This document shows positions 34,142-46,679 of a stretch of DNA of 64,000 nt, in pieces. Origin of the DNA: Nymphaea colorata (taxonomy: Eukaryota; Streptophyta; Magnoliopsida; Nymphaeales; Nymphaeaceae); the NCBI RefSeq assembly GCF_008831285.2, contig NC_045147.1:8958334-9022333 (forward strand), written 5' to 3'. Both the position numbers and the translations under genes were made by a program. Under the pieces are notes generated by a model. It worked only from the letters and a program-made list of their open reading frames with translations, was not told the DNA's origin and did no database searches. Numbering within the stretch: position 1 is the stretch's first letter; every line of letters starts with the position of its first letter.

Positions 34142-35343
34142 TATAAAGCAGAGAGGAGAAGACGAACGAAGCCCTAACAGCTTGTCTTTTTTTACACATA
34201 TAAACATTGGACTTGTTGATGTCCGATCTTTTTAGGCAAACAAACATCCATGAAAACTCAATATAGAGCGCTAACCGCACATGATGGGGTGCAGTGCAAA
34301 TTGTGAAGGATTATGATCCATGCTCTACAATAAGGTCTGTGCAATTCAAAAACACCCTCATGCTATTCATACAAAACTAGGTTTTGGACATATCACCTAA
34401 ACAAACAAACCAATTTTTTTGGAACTCACTAAAAGTCTTGGAATCTTCATAAACCAAAGTTTTTATAAAATTAGGTTAGATTAGAGTGTGATCCAAATGC
34501 CCCCTCAAAATCGAGAGTAGGGAGTTAGCACAGTTGAAGTGCGGGATGGTGCTTATTTGATGAACTAACACGATTTGGCTCTCATGAGTCTCAAACTCTT
34601 TATGTCTCAATAGATGGATCAGCGTTGAGGCGTGCACCTCAGGGATAGTTTTTAAATAATTTTAAATTAACAAATTAAAAAAAAAAAAACTAGTCGGATG
34701 GGTGAAAGTCCCACCCGATGGTTTGTATTATTCACTATTCACCTTCTCTTTATGATAAATAGTAAATGCACCTTAATCCCCATTTCAATCCCTAATCCTC
34801 ATTTCATATGTAACCGGCGAACCTAGAGTTGGAGGCTGAAGCTACTACTGGTGGAGCCACCAAGTCAACCCTCGTTGCCATTGGAATCATTAATAGCAGG
34901 AATCGACCATTGTTCTCAATGTCACGTATCTCCCTGTCTCTCAATATGTCTTGCAGGTTTCCTTCTCTCTCTCTCTCCTTTTCTCTCTCTCTGTCTCTCT
35001 CTCTCTGGCCATGGCTGGCTGCCCTTGCTCTTTCTTATCAAAGAAGACACTGGAAACCATAAATCCATTGGAGATCAGTCCAGCATTACAAGAAAGAAGT
35101 TTGATGATTATGAAAACAAAATCAACCAAAAAGAGGAGGTGCTCACCATGTCCTGCTATTGCTCAATAGAGAACAAGCAGTTTGTAATTATACTAATTTT
35201 CATATTGACCTAAAGGAAGCCAGAAGGTCATGCACTTCTCATATTTTTGTTTTCAAAAATATACATAGGGATTGCAACACATCCTAAGAGCTAACTCCTA
35301 TTATTCTTTTAAAAATTAGTGTTGTGGAATTATTATTATATTA

Positions 35344-35388
<45 letters not shown>

Positions 35389-35589
35389 GTATGTATATCT
35401 AAAAGCTTTTGTTCAATAGTTTCTTTTCATTGAATTTGTAATATGTTAATAATTTCAGTTTGTCATATGTCGTTAATATGTATTACGTTTCATGTTGTTA
35501 ATAATTGGATATGTTTGGTAATTTGAGCTTGCAAATAATGTAATTGATCTCATTAGATGATTATTGAATTATATTTGCACTACATTATT
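32331..35589. other. Non-coding stretch rich in GA/CT and ATT microsatellites
   Basis: No gene supported. Microsatellites: GA at about 33800-33833 and 34110-34141, CT at about 34964-35007, ATT at about 35336-35383. Frames such as 33628-34050 (minus) and 34829-35213 (plus) are driven by these repeats. Segments at about 33068 (GGGTGTTTAGATG) and 34490-34504 (inverted GGGGGCATTTGGATC) look like ends of a non-autonomous hAT element, but no target duplication was confirmed. Confidence 0.4.
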
Positions 35590-37880
35590 CAGGTTTTAGA
35601 AAACAATGTGTTGTAGAATATCTTGATGATAGAAAGACAAGAGGGAACTTGAAATGCAATTACTGTAAGAAAATTTATAGAAGTGGCACTTGCAGAATGA
35701 AACAACATTTGGCTGAAACTGAAAAAAAATTGCTAAAGCATGTGACAAAGCACCACAAAGTGTTGTACAATTTTTCAAAAACTATCTAAAAGTACAAAAA
35801 AGTGAAAGACAAAGTAAAAGGGAAAATCTTAAATTGCTTAGAAATGAATGTTTGGAAAAGGAATAATCAGTGGTGGACTTATATTTCCTAATGTTAGTGA
35901 AATAAAGTCCACAAGACCTAGTGGATCAATTTATAACTTCAAATACTCGACATCTAACAATCAATTGAGTCTTCAAGAAAGAGGAAAGAAAGCAAGTATA
36001 TTAAGTTATAGGTCAGTTTCTTTTTTGCAAATGTTTTGCCATTTCACTAATGTAACAATGCATATTTTGAGATAATGATTTAAGTTGTTGGTAATTATGG
36101 TCGAGAATCGAAACCAACAAATTACAATGAGATGTGGACCTCGATTCTAAAAAAAGAATTGACAAAGTTCAAATGAAATTAGAAGATTACAAAAAGACAT
36201 GATTGATGACTAGTTGTATCATAATAGTAGATAGTTGGAATGATGGTAAAAATAGAAATTTGTTTTTTTTTTGTAAATATTCTTTCATATGTGTTGTTTT
36301 TAAAGTCTTATGACATTAGTGGTGTGAAGAAAATAGCTGATCATTTGGTAAAATTAATTGTAAAAACTAAACAAGTTGAGAGAAAAATAGTGTAGGAAGT
36401 TATAGAGGTTGCTAATTACAAAGTTGTATGTGTGAAATAAAAAAAATGATGGCTTTCAACATATGTTTTTGACACATTGTACAACCCATTGCCTAAATTT
36501 AATTTTTGAAGACATCACCATGATACATAAACAAGTAATTGACAAAGTAAATATTGTTTTATATACGGTCATACATGGGTATTAAATTTGATGAGAAAAT
36601 GTACAAATGGCGAGAAACTTTTATGACTTGTTACATTTTTTTTATTTCTGATTGATTCTGTAGATTCTTCACACACACACACACAAAAGAGCATTGAAGT
36701 ATATGTTTCTGTTTTCAAAATTTCAAAGTAACAATTGTTATACTAAAAATCCCAAAGGTAAAGATGTAATGTGTACTGTTACTCAAGATGAAAGTTTGTG
36801 GAAGATAATTTCACATATTATTAAAGCCGCATTATTTTGGTAAATGTGGTTAGAATTGATGATTCAAATGAAAACCAATTATGGGATTTTTATATAATTA
36901 TATAAGAAGGGCAAAAGAAGAAATAGCTGACAATATAGTAAAATTTGAAAAAAATATTATTTGAAAATTTAAGAAATAATTGATAATAGGTGGGATAATC
37001 AATTGATATTATCGTCCACATGCTATAGAGTATTACTGCAACCTACATTTTCATTATGATGATGATGATATTATAGACTTACAATGTGATAATCTAGTTC
37101 AACTTTTTTCATACTATAGACAAACATTTTATAGATGAACAATGTGATAATCTAGTTCAACTTTTTTCATACTATAGACAAACATTTTATAGATGAACAA
37201 TGTGATAATCTAGTTCAACTTTTTTCATGCGAGAAAGGAGTTGGTGAGTTTGGCAGATCATTAGCAATTGGAACAAGAAAGTAAAAACATCCAAGTACAC
37301 TTTGTTTTCATTGTTTTGATTTATATTATGAACTTATGATTGGATAAAATGAGGCCATCTAAACTATTCTTTTGGTTTGCTTTTGTTAGCTGAACGGTGG
37401 GACATATTTGGTGATGAAACAAAACAAAATTGAAGAATTTTACTATGAAATCTCAATCTTACATGCAGTGCATCAGGGTGTGATTTTAATTAGAGCTCAT
37501 TTTCTTTGGTAAATGAATGGAACTTTCATATCATTTATTGTGCTACCATTCAAATGTTTTTCTTATAATTGTTAGATGATTAATTTATGCAATTATACAT
37601 ACAAAAAGAATAAGTCACTTTGAACATAAAAAACTAGATTATTTAGTTTTTATCATGTATAATATGAAATTGAATGAAAGAGAAATGAGAGAGAAAAGAA
37701 CTCAAGATCCATTATGTATTGATACTATTGATTCATATGATCAATGGGTTATTCAATAAGACAATCAATAGTTGATTCTTGGTCGGACTCTTCTTTTGAC
37801 ATACAAGACATTGACATTCATCCTTTTGAAGATATATCAAGGTTTACAAAAAGCGTAAAAAAGATTCAATCTTCTTAAAG
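35590..37880 (+). pseudogene. Second broken hAT transposase, DUF659/BED type
   Basis: Starts with a BED-like finger (NLKCNYCKKIYRSGTCRMKQHLAET, 35650-35720). Decayed pieces typical of DUF659-containing hAT proteins follow: SYDISGVKKIADHLVKLI (36310-36360), LYNPLPKFNF (36480), WDNQLILSSTCYRVLLQPTFS (36990-37060), then a C-terminal KRTQDPLCIDTIDSYDQWVI (37695-37755). Almost every segment has stops, so it is an old pseudogene. A 58-bp tandem triplication (37081-37228) interrupts it. It is a different hAT lineage from the copy at 28640. Confidence 0.7.
37081..37228 (+). repeat. 58-bp tandem repeat, about 2.6 copies
   Basis: Units start at 37081, 37139 and 37197, each beginning ACAATGTGATAATCTAGTTC. 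They are essentially identical, so the expansion is much younger than the hAT pseudogene around it. Confidence 0.9.
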
Positions 37881-39032
37881 GAGAAGTGTTGACAAATGTT
37901 GTTTGTAATTTTTGAAATAAAGATAAGAAAATTTCCTTTCCTTTAAGAAATAAAGATAAGAAAACTATCTTTTTCCTTTACTAAATGTTGTATTTTTTTA
38001 TTTGTTATTTTTTTAAAGGTAAAGTAATATTAAAAGATTTAAAACATGAGAGTTTTGATTATGGAGAAACTTAAGAAGAAGATGAACTTATTCAATGTAT
38101 GAATTATTTAAATGAAGATGAGTTGTCCTCCACTAAAGAAAATGGTGAATATACAATTAAACAATTGTCTTCAAAAGACATTTGAACTTTGTTAAAAATC
38201 ACTTGGTAATTGCACTTTTTTTTTTATATATGCATATTTCAATATGTTTATATTATTATCCACCAATATCCATTATTTACTTGTTCTCTCAGTTAATATT
38301 ATCATTGCAATCTTGGTTTCTCTAGCTTTGATTATTCATTTGCGAATGTTAGTAGTGTGCAACAAGATTTTGTCTATTCAAATAGCTCATTAGAATATTT
38401 TAACTATTAGACCGGTGTTATGCGCCTATTATACAAGCATTCTTCATACTACTCATGTTAGGATAGGTTGAGCCATAAGCCAATTACATAAGCAAACATT
38501 GCATCTATTCGAATTTACAAGATTTTATGGTTTGCATATATATTGTATGGTTCTTTATTGATATGCTTAATATTTTAGTTATTTCTTAAATTTGTCATTT
38601 TCTTATAAATATTACATGATTCACAGTTTTGTCTGTTAAGCTTATACTTCAATTAACACTTTGTCTCGCCTCAATTCACAAGAGGCTCAATGCTTAGGGC
38701 TGCACACAGGCTGAATTTAGCTTGACTAGACTCCAAACACAACAACAAATAATACGTTTAGGAACAATAAAAAACCGATCATAAAAGTAGGGATGGTCGT
38801 TCCTAAACATAATTAGCAACAGTCAAGCAACCGTTCTTCAAGTATTCCTCAAAGTAGCATTCCTAATTACTTTTAGGACCAGTCACGTCAGTTCCTAATC
38901 ACTAGGACTGCTTTTACATGTGTTCCTAACAATTTAATTTTTAATTACATTTTCTCATTACATTTAAGAACAGTTACCAGTCATTCCTAATACTTCATCC
39001 AATCACTTTTTAGAAATGGTACCCCAATCATT

Positions 39033-39089
<57 letters not shown>

Positions 39090-39240
39090 GCAGAGAGAGA
39101 GAGAGATTTCCATATAAACATTGAAGAAAACAACCTTGTAGAACTTGGTCTTCAATTTTAAAAGTAACTATACATGAATATCAAACTGTACGTTACGGCC
39201 CTGCCTAAAATATCAATGAAATGCCAAAAGACCATATATC
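37881..39240. other. Non-coding, with a repeated TTCCTAA motif and a TA microsatellite
   Basis: From about 38760 to 39025 the words TAGGAAC, GTTCCTAA and ATTCCTAA recur about ten times on both strands, resembling the subterminal region of a small DNA transposon. A long TA run lies at 39037-39085, followed by a GA run. No coding frame. Confidence 0.4.
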
Positions 39241-39259
39241 AGTCAATAATCACCCATTC

Positions 39260-39718
39260 CTAAATGATCAATATGAGCTGAAGATATTTGGTTTGATCCA
39301 TGGCAATGTGCTTGGGCTGCTGGTAATATTCCTTTTGACCTCTAAAGTCATCAAAAGACTGCTGTGAAGTAGCCTCTGAATGCTTGTCGCTATACTCAGA
39401 ATAGTTATCCAAATCAAAACTTGCTTTTGTTTGTGCTGCTGCTGCCACTGCATCACACGGAGAGGAACTTGATAAGGGCCTATTTATGTTTCCAGTGGAA
39501 GATCTTTGAACCCGACTACTGGAACCTCCTAGAGTTGACCTAGGAAACAAAGACAATGATCTTTGAGACTTCCTTGGTAACTCCAGGTGAGAATACCCTC
39601 TGATCTTTGAGAGACTGCAACTGTTCAAATTTCTGCATCCTTCTTTGCAACTAGCTCCTTCAGTTGTCACGTATAGAACAGAAGTTTGGAACAGTTTTTC
39701 ATTTTTACAAGCTGGCAA
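39260..39718 (-). CDS. Unrecognised open frame, possible exon
   Basis: 152 codons, Ser- and Gln-rich, including GYSHLELPRKSQRSLSLFPR and DDFRGQKEYYQQPKH. Composition and codon use look more like a real plant protein than the surrounding AT-rich DNA, but no domain is recognised. Splice acceptors on the minus strand are possible near 39538 (TTCCTAG) and 39655 (CTGAAG), so only part may be coding. It lies about 600 bp downstream (minus direction) of another exon-like segment at 40315-40435. It may be part of a decayed or unidentified gene. Confidence 0.35.
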   Translation of the reverse strand: MPACKNEKLFQTSVLYVTTEGASCKEGCRNLNSCSLSKIRGYSHLELPRKSQRSLSLFPRSTLGGSSSRVQRSSTGNINRPLSSSSPCDAVAAAAQTKASFDLDNYSEYSDKHSEATSQQSFDDFRGQKEYYQQPKHIAMDQTKYLQLILII

Positions 39719-40314
39719 AACATATAGTGAAATACCATGTAAAAGGACTTTCCTTGGAAATAAATCACATCATACAAAACACATGCTAAGCATGAATTAT
39801 AAAGACAATAGAATAACATAGATAAATATATTTTCATGCAACAAAATACATACACAAACAAATGGTGTCTTAGTGTTACTAGAATGGCAACCAAATTGAG
39901 GAAAAGACAAAGCCCTGCAATCTAATAATGAAAAGTATTACAAACTAGCTGCCCCAATTTCAAGAAACTGTTTGACTGTCATGCACTTGAGAAACAACCA
40001 CTAAATCAAGCTGCTCTCTCCCTGAGATGTGAGCTGGTAAAAGAAAAAAATTAATATCGATGATCAAAGAAATTTTTTTCAAGAAATAAATACCTGGAGA
40101 AAAATAGAACAGGCAAATTCTCCACCTTGTTTTACCCTATGTTTGATTGCAAGAAATAAACTTCATGGAAAAACGTCAACATGTGATGAGCAGGTGAAAA
40201 GTTTCTAGTTAAAAAAACAGTTACTGCTGATATAGTGTTCAAGACTTTTTGAAATGGCAGAACTAATGCAATTTATTGGGGCAGATTAAAATTGAAATAG
40301 AAGCAAAGAGTTAC

Positions 40315-40435
40315 CTCTGCAAGTTTATTGATCTTATCTCTCACACATTCTGCAGTAGTTTTGGGAGATCAGCGTTCTGCTTGTAGAACTCCATCCCAAA
40401 ATGATGAATTGGCATGAGGCTTCCTCCTCAACCAC
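40315..40435 (-). pseudogene. Exon-like segment with one premature stop
   Basis: On the minus strand an acceptor AAGCAG precedes 40435 and a donor GAG|GTAACT follows 40315. In one frame the 121-bp segment reads WLRRKPHANSSFWDGVLQAER, an in-frame TGA, then SPKTTAECVRDKINKLAE. The clean splice borders and protein-like composition suggest a former exon; the TGA suggests decay. The gene is not recognised. It may belong with the open frame at 39260-39718. Confidence 0.35.
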
Positions 40436-41192
40436 CTGCTTAATAACATCACCATATTATTAGTTGTAATCCAATTAGCTTAAAAATGGCAAAGGACTTG
40501 AATCCATACTAAACATGAACCGAGCAAATGAAAAAAAATTGGTCCTCAAATTCAACATGCAAAGTGACTTAAAGTCTTAAACCACAAAGAAACCACCCTC
40601 CCTCTCTCTCTCTCTCTCGTGTTCAACACCTTGGTGTGTTCCATCTCCTTTCTGGTGTGCTCTCTAGTGTCTGGAAGCCTAACCACCTTAGAGCCATTTG
40701 GTGTAACCTCACCAAACCACATGAGCAATGCATCTCACCTCAATGAAGAAGAATAAGAAGAAATGAGAGAGAAACTTACCAACACTGGTGTTACTCATTA
40801 CACTCATAGAAGTTAGTGGTGGATACGGATGGCGCAGCATGGTGAATGCCCTAACAGGCAAAAAAATTTTTACCTCTTTCTCCTTGCTTGACAAATAGTA
40901 CCTAAAGAACCTTGTAGAATCTGAGTAAGCAAACTGTTTCTAAATGGTACATGAGAGTTCTTTTGAGATAGAGCATGTATAACATCTCCAAGAAATCAAC
41001 CCTTTCACTTCTAGCAAGTATCAATTTTTTCTTTCCCATACAAGGAAAGATATAATATTAGAATATATATTGTTGGAACTCACGGTTGGAGAGAGAGTAA
41101 AAAAGTTATTCATTTAAATAACCCTAATCTCTAACTTTAGAGAGATTAGTGGTCGACAAGCCTCCTTACATAAGTGAACCACACAAATATAA

Positions 41193-41414
41193 TGTTGAAT
41201 AAGAAAAGTTTTATGTTTTAGGAGGTTCCTTGTAATATTAAAGAGTTATAAGATCTCTTTAATATTTTCCTTATTTCCCATTGAGTTATTTTGTAAATCC
41301 CTTTTTACCCTAATCTCTTTTATAAAAGAGATAAGGGTTATCGTAATAAGATGTTCTTTTAGTTCAATCTCACGGCAGCTTCTCTCTCTCACTCTCTTCT
41401 TCTCCGCTGCAACA
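41193..41414 (+). repeat. 5' LTR of element B
   Basis: TGTTGAATAAGAAAAG to CGCTGCAACA. Contains an almost perfect inverted repeat at 41308-41337 (CCCTAATCTC paired with GAGATAAGGG, one mismatch). Confidence 0.95.
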
Positions 41415-42121
41415 TGGTATCAGAGCTACAGACGTGACTGGAGACTTGAAGCACACAGCCAGCGCGCGGACGTGACGCACATCGTCGGTGATCCTCCGCC
41501 TCCTTTCAGGCTTGATCTCTTCTACTTCCTCCGTTTCTTTCTCCTTCACCTCTCGCTTGTTCTAGTTGCTGTTTTCCAGCAACAGAACAGTGTGGAGGAG
41601 TCTATTCACGCTAGGAGAGATGCGTGAATAGACTCCAGCCGTGGATTTTTTTTCAGAAGTGTATATAGTATTGCAGCTGTGTGGGAGTCTGCGCTGATTA
41701 ATCGCCTATGATTTGATATGTTATATGATCAACGCAGCCAAGTGGAGGACTGCTATCTATGACGTCTATGGCAAGTTTATGTTGATGGTTTTATTTGCTG
41801 TCGTTATTCATGATCTGTGAAGGATAAACTGTGGTACAGCAGCGTTAGATGCATAAATAGATAAGTCGTTGGTCAGTGCAAACAATACAAACAGTGGGGA
41901 TTCGTTTTCAGTTGTGGGCTTGCTGATAGCAGCGTTTTTCTGTCTTCAGATTGCAGTCCTCTTTGTTGTGGTATTGCTGTCAACAGTTGGACAGCAGGTT
42001 GATTGTTTCTGCGCATCTAACTTTGCCGTGTGGGACGTCTGTTCTTGTTGATCAGTTTCTTTTTCAATAGAAATATATATATATATATATATATTCTCTT
42101 GCTATTGGTGGTTGATCTCTT

Positions 42122-45100
42122 GTGGACAGATTTATGATGGCTGAAAGTAATAAATCTGATTTTTCTCATGAAGTTAAAAGTGGAGGAAATCCATTTTTGT
42201 ATGGTTCTACTGTAAAGTTAGATGGATCTAACTATGAGATTTGGTCTCGTGTGTTTATGATGTCTGTGATTGGACATCAAAAGGAGCATGTTATAGAAGA
42301 AAACGAACCTGTTGAAAAGAGTGGAAAATATAGTTCATGGAAGGGAGATAATAATATTGTCATGTCATGGATCATTAATAGTGTGCAACCCCAAATTGTA
42401 TCAACTATTGCATACTACACCTCGGCTAAGCAAATGTGGGATTTTTTGAAACAGACTTACTCGAATGACAAGAATATTAGCAAAATATTGCAGGTAGAGG
42501 AGAAACTACTTAATCTGCAACAGGGTGACCAAAGTCTTGCTCAGTACTTCGCTTCCCTTAAGTCCATCTCTGAGCGACTTAAAGCATTACGTCCTCCATG
42601 TTCAACATGTTATAAGACCCATGGTGAACAGTCTATGGTTGCGAAATTCCTACAGGGTCTCTCCTCTGAATATGCAGTAGCAAAGGCTCAGATGCTGACT
42701 GGAGCAGAAATCCCTGATCTAGCTGAAGCCTACAACAGGCTTAGTCGTCTTGCTGTGACCCTCTCTTCACCTGTCAGTGATATCCATGCCTCTGCCTTAG
42801 CAGCTTCAGGAGGACGTGGACGCGGTTTATTCAGGGGAAGAGGCATGGGCCGTGGGTCAGGAGGAGGTCGGGGGAGATTTCAGTGCACTTATTGTGGGAG
42901 AATAGGTCATTTGGAAGACAGATGTTGGGATAAACATGGTCGTCCTACTGCAGCGCCATCCTTAGGCAGAAATGTTACATCAAAGCTGGGGAAGAACTCT
43001 TTACAGTCTTCTATTGGAGCGGCCCAAGCAGCGTCATCAGTAGTAGATGGGTCTTTATCTTCTTCTCAGCCTGAGACAATGACTGTGAGTATCAATAAGT
43101 CAGAGTATGAGGACATTCTAGCACACAGATCTACTCAGCCATCGGCCTCCACAGTTATGACTGACAGCGCTATGTCTGTTGACACTATCTCACATGATAC
43201 AGGTACTACTTGGATTATTGATTCAGGGGCATCGAGGCACTTTTGTAGTACGCCTTCTATGTTTACTGTGCTACACTCACTACCTCAGATACATCATGTG
43301 AGACTTGCAGATGGTAGATTTTCACCCATTATGGGATATGGAGATATCAAGATCTCTCAATCTATGACTATTCCCAATGTGTTATATGCTCCTAAGTTTC
43401 CCACAAATTTGTTATCTGTCGGACAATTGGTTAATGATTTACATTGTCGTGTTATGTTTGATTCTGGTTTATGTTCATTTCAGGACTTGCCAACTGGGAA
43501 GACGATTGGTGGAGGCTATGAGAAAGGGGGCATCTACTTCCTATCGGATCCCGTGGGTATTGCAGCATCATCGATCACATCGTTGTCCTCCTCGTTCTAG
43601 TGGCATCTCAGACTTGGTCATCCATCTGTCTCCAAGCTCCGTCATCTCCTTCCACATCTCTCCTTACCAGAGTCGTTCCAGTGTGAAGCTTGTCAACTTG
43701 GCAAACACACTCGTAGTAGTTATTCATCGAGTCTTAATACGTCCAGTTGTGGACTATTTGATCTTCTTCGTGTTGATGTGTGGGGTCCTAGCAGAGTTGC
43801 TAGTAGGTCAAGATTTCGTTATTTTCTTGTCATCGTAGATGATTATTCTCGAGTCACTTGGGTTTTCCTTTTGAAGGAAAGGTCTGAAGTCGTATCTACT
43901 CTCAAAAACCTTATTATTGAAATAAAGACCCAGTTTGGTATTCTTGTTAAAAACATTCGCACTGATAATGCTTTTGAGTTTAAGGCATCTACTTTAATGA
44001 AGTTTTACTCAGATAATGGCATTTCTCCTCAGTTTACATGTCCCCATACTTCCCAGCAAAATGGAATAGTTGAGCGAAAACATCATCAACTTTTAAATGT
44101 GGCTCGTTCCCTTATGCTTCATACTAATCTCCCTGCATATTTTTGGGGAGATGCTATTCTTACTGCTTGCTACTTAACCAATCGTTTACCCTCATCCTCC
44201 ATTGATAACCAGATCCCCATTAAACTTGTGCACCCACAAAGATCCTTGTTTCCAGTGGCTCCCAAAGTATTTGGTTGCACATGCTTTGTTCATATTCTTG
44301 GACCCACACGTGACAAATTGGGAGCCCAAGCCATTAAATGCATTTTCATTGGCTATTCCAGAAACCATAAAGGCTACAAATGCTTTGATCCCTTGACTCA
44401 AAAAGAGTATATCAGTGCGGATGTCACATTCTTTGAGTCTCCACCTTATTATAGCCTCACTCCTATGTCTACTGAGATGCCACGGTCTCCAGACCCACTA
44501 CCTATTCCTCCTATTCCTTTGGAGTCGTTCCCTGTTGAATCTCCTTCGTCTGTTGTGTCCAAGTTTCGTGATCCACCGCTGGTCTACACACGTCGACAGG
44601 ACCCTTCTCATAATCTTTTGCCAACCATTTCTCAGGAGGTAAGTACATCTGAAGCGCATAACCCTACTCATTCTGATCCTTGTCAAGACTTACCTATTGC
44701 TCTTCGCAAAGGCAGACGGCAATGTACTTTACATCCTATATCTCATTTTGTGTCTACTGATGAGGTTGGTAAAAATATGCAACAATTCATTCATGCTTTG
44801 GCTGCTCATACAGTTCCTACGTGTCACCAGCAGGCCTTATTAGACACCCAATGGAGACGGGCTATGCAAGATGAGATGGATGCCATAGTGCAGAGGGGCA
44901 CTTGGGAACTTGTTGATCCTCCTCCTCGATGTGATATTGTTGGCTCAAAGTGGGTATTCACAGTTAAGTATAATTCTGATGGTTCTTTGGAACGATACAA
45001 AGCTCGATTGGTTGCTAAGGGCTACACGTAGATCTACGGTGTTGATTTCTTTGAGACCTTCTCTCCAGTTGCTCGGTTGGGAACCATTCGTCTTATTATT

Positions 45101-46358
45101 TCTGTGGCTGTCCACCATGACTGGCACATGTATCAACTGAATGTCAAAAACGCCTTTTTGTATGGTGATCTTGATGAGACTGTCTATATGCAACAACCAC
45201 CGGGATTTGAACGACAGGGGGAGTGTAGAAAAGTGTGCAAGCTGAAGAAAGCTATTTATGGACTCAAACAGAGTCCTCGTGCGTGGTTTCACAAGTTTTC
45301 TGAGGTAGTCTCACAGTGTGGCTTTGTGAGATCTCCTCTTGATCATTCCTTGTTTATCAAGAAGGCTTCCCGAGGTATAACTGTTCTTGTGGTTTATGTT
45401 GATGATATTATCCTGACGGGTGATTCTGATCAAGAAATTTTTGATGCAAAGCTGTTTCTTTAAAAACACTTTGTGACGAAAGATCTGGGTCCTCTACGAT
45501 ACTTCTTGGGAATAGAAGTTGCTCGCAATGGGGAGGGTGTTGTTCTCTCTCAATGGAAGTATGTTCTTGATTTATTGCAGGACACAGGGATGATAGGAGA
45601 GAACATCTTACAATAAATCAAGAACATACTTCCATTGAGAGAACATACTTCATGATGACCAAACAGAATTAGTGGATTCTAGATCTTACAGATCCCTTAT
45701 TGGAAAACTTCTCTATGTTACCGTGACAAGAGTAGACATTAGTTTTGCAGTGGGAAAACTAAGTCAATTTATGGAAAAACCAAGGAGAGTTCATTGGGAT
45801 GCTGCTTTGATGGTGGTTAAATATCTGAAATCGTCTCCTGGCAAAGGCCTTTTGTTCACAAAAGGCAAGACTCTGAAAGTGGAAGCCTATAGTGATGCTG
45901 ATTATGCTGGCTCAGTAGAGGACAAAAAATCTACCACAGGATTTTGTGTATTTGTGGGAGGCAATCTCATATCGTGGAGAAGCAAAAAACAAGGTGTGGT
46001 GTCAAGATCTAGTGCAGAATCCGAGTACAGAGCTATGGCTCAAACAGCAGCAGAAATGACGTGGGCTAGATCCATGCTATCCAGCCTAAGTGTGTCAATC
46101 ACACTTCCCATGAAGATGTATTGTGACAATCAAGCAGCCACACACATTGCAAACAATCCAGTTTTCCATGAAAGAACTAAACATATTGAGGTGGATTGTC
46201 ATTACATTCGGGATCTCGTTCAAGCAGGAACTATTGCCACTGTTCATGTTCCTTCAGAAGATCAAGCTGCAGATATCTTCACCAAAGCTCTTCCTATTGG
46301 TGATTTCTCTAGAAGTTGTGACAAGCTGAGCATGTTTAATATGTATGCTCCAGCTTGA
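42122..46358 (+). pseudogene. Copia gag-pol of element B, three stops and one rearrangement
   Basis: Gag at about 42122-42870 ([17 protein letters not shown]), zinc knuckle [14 protein letters not shown] near 42886, aspartic protease WIIDSGASRHFC near 43212, pre-integrase WHLRLGHPS from 43601, integrase 43778-44450 ([34 protein letters not shown]), reverse transcriptase 44850-45600 (YVDDIILTGD near 45397) and RNase H 45672-46355 ([10 protein letters not shown]). In-frame stops are TAG at 43598-43600, TAG at 45029-45031 and TAA at 45461-45463; the last two sit where element A has Gln. Near 45600-45655 a local inverted duplication replaces about 40 bp and shifts the frame. Otherwise the gene is close to full length. 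Confidence 0.93.
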
Positions 46359-46365
46359 GGGGGAT

Positions 46366-46587
46366 TGTTGAATAAAAAAAGTTTTATGTTTTAGGAGGTT
46401 CCTTGTAATATTAAAGAGTTATAAGATCTCTTTAATATTTTCCTTATTTTCCATTGAGTTATTTTGTAAATCCCTTTTTACCCTAATCTCTTTTATAAAA
46501 GAGATAAGGGTTATCGTAATAAGATGTTCTTTTAGTTCAATCTCACGGCAGCTTCTCTCTCTCACTCTCTTCTTGTCCGCTGCAACA
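46366..46587 (+). repeat. 3' LTR of element B
   Basis: Same length as the 5' LTR; three substitutions seen (near its start, its middle, and 11 bases before its end). Confidence 0.95.
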
Positions 46588-46679
46588 TATAAAAAATGCC
46601 TAAAAAGGACTCTATCTCTAAAAACTAGAAAACTACCAAACTTGAACATAAACTTTCTAGTTTCAACACTTCCCTTCAA

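Larger units (their letters stand above)
41193..46587 (+). mobile_element. Ty1/copia retrotransposon B, young, nested in an LTR of element C
   Basis: LTRs 41193-41414 and 46366-46587 are both 222 bp with 3 differences by eye. The target duplication TATAA is perfect (41188-41192 and 46588-46592). Primer-binding site TGGTATCAGAGC is at 41415-41426, a leader of about 700 bp follows, gag-pol is 42122-46358 and the purine tract GAGGGGGAT ends at 46365. It interrupts the LTR of element C, and C's LTR resumes exactly after the duplication. Few LTR differences indicate a recent insertion, but the coding region has three stops and a rearrangement. Confidence 0.95.

Noticed and set aside
33628-34280. 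Ser/Leu-rich minus-strand frames
   Set aside because: Translation of GA/CT microsatellites and flanks; no protein motif.
35336-35390. Possible CRISPR-like or regular array
   Set aside because: It is a simple ATT microsatellite; no spaced repeats exist anywhere in the window.
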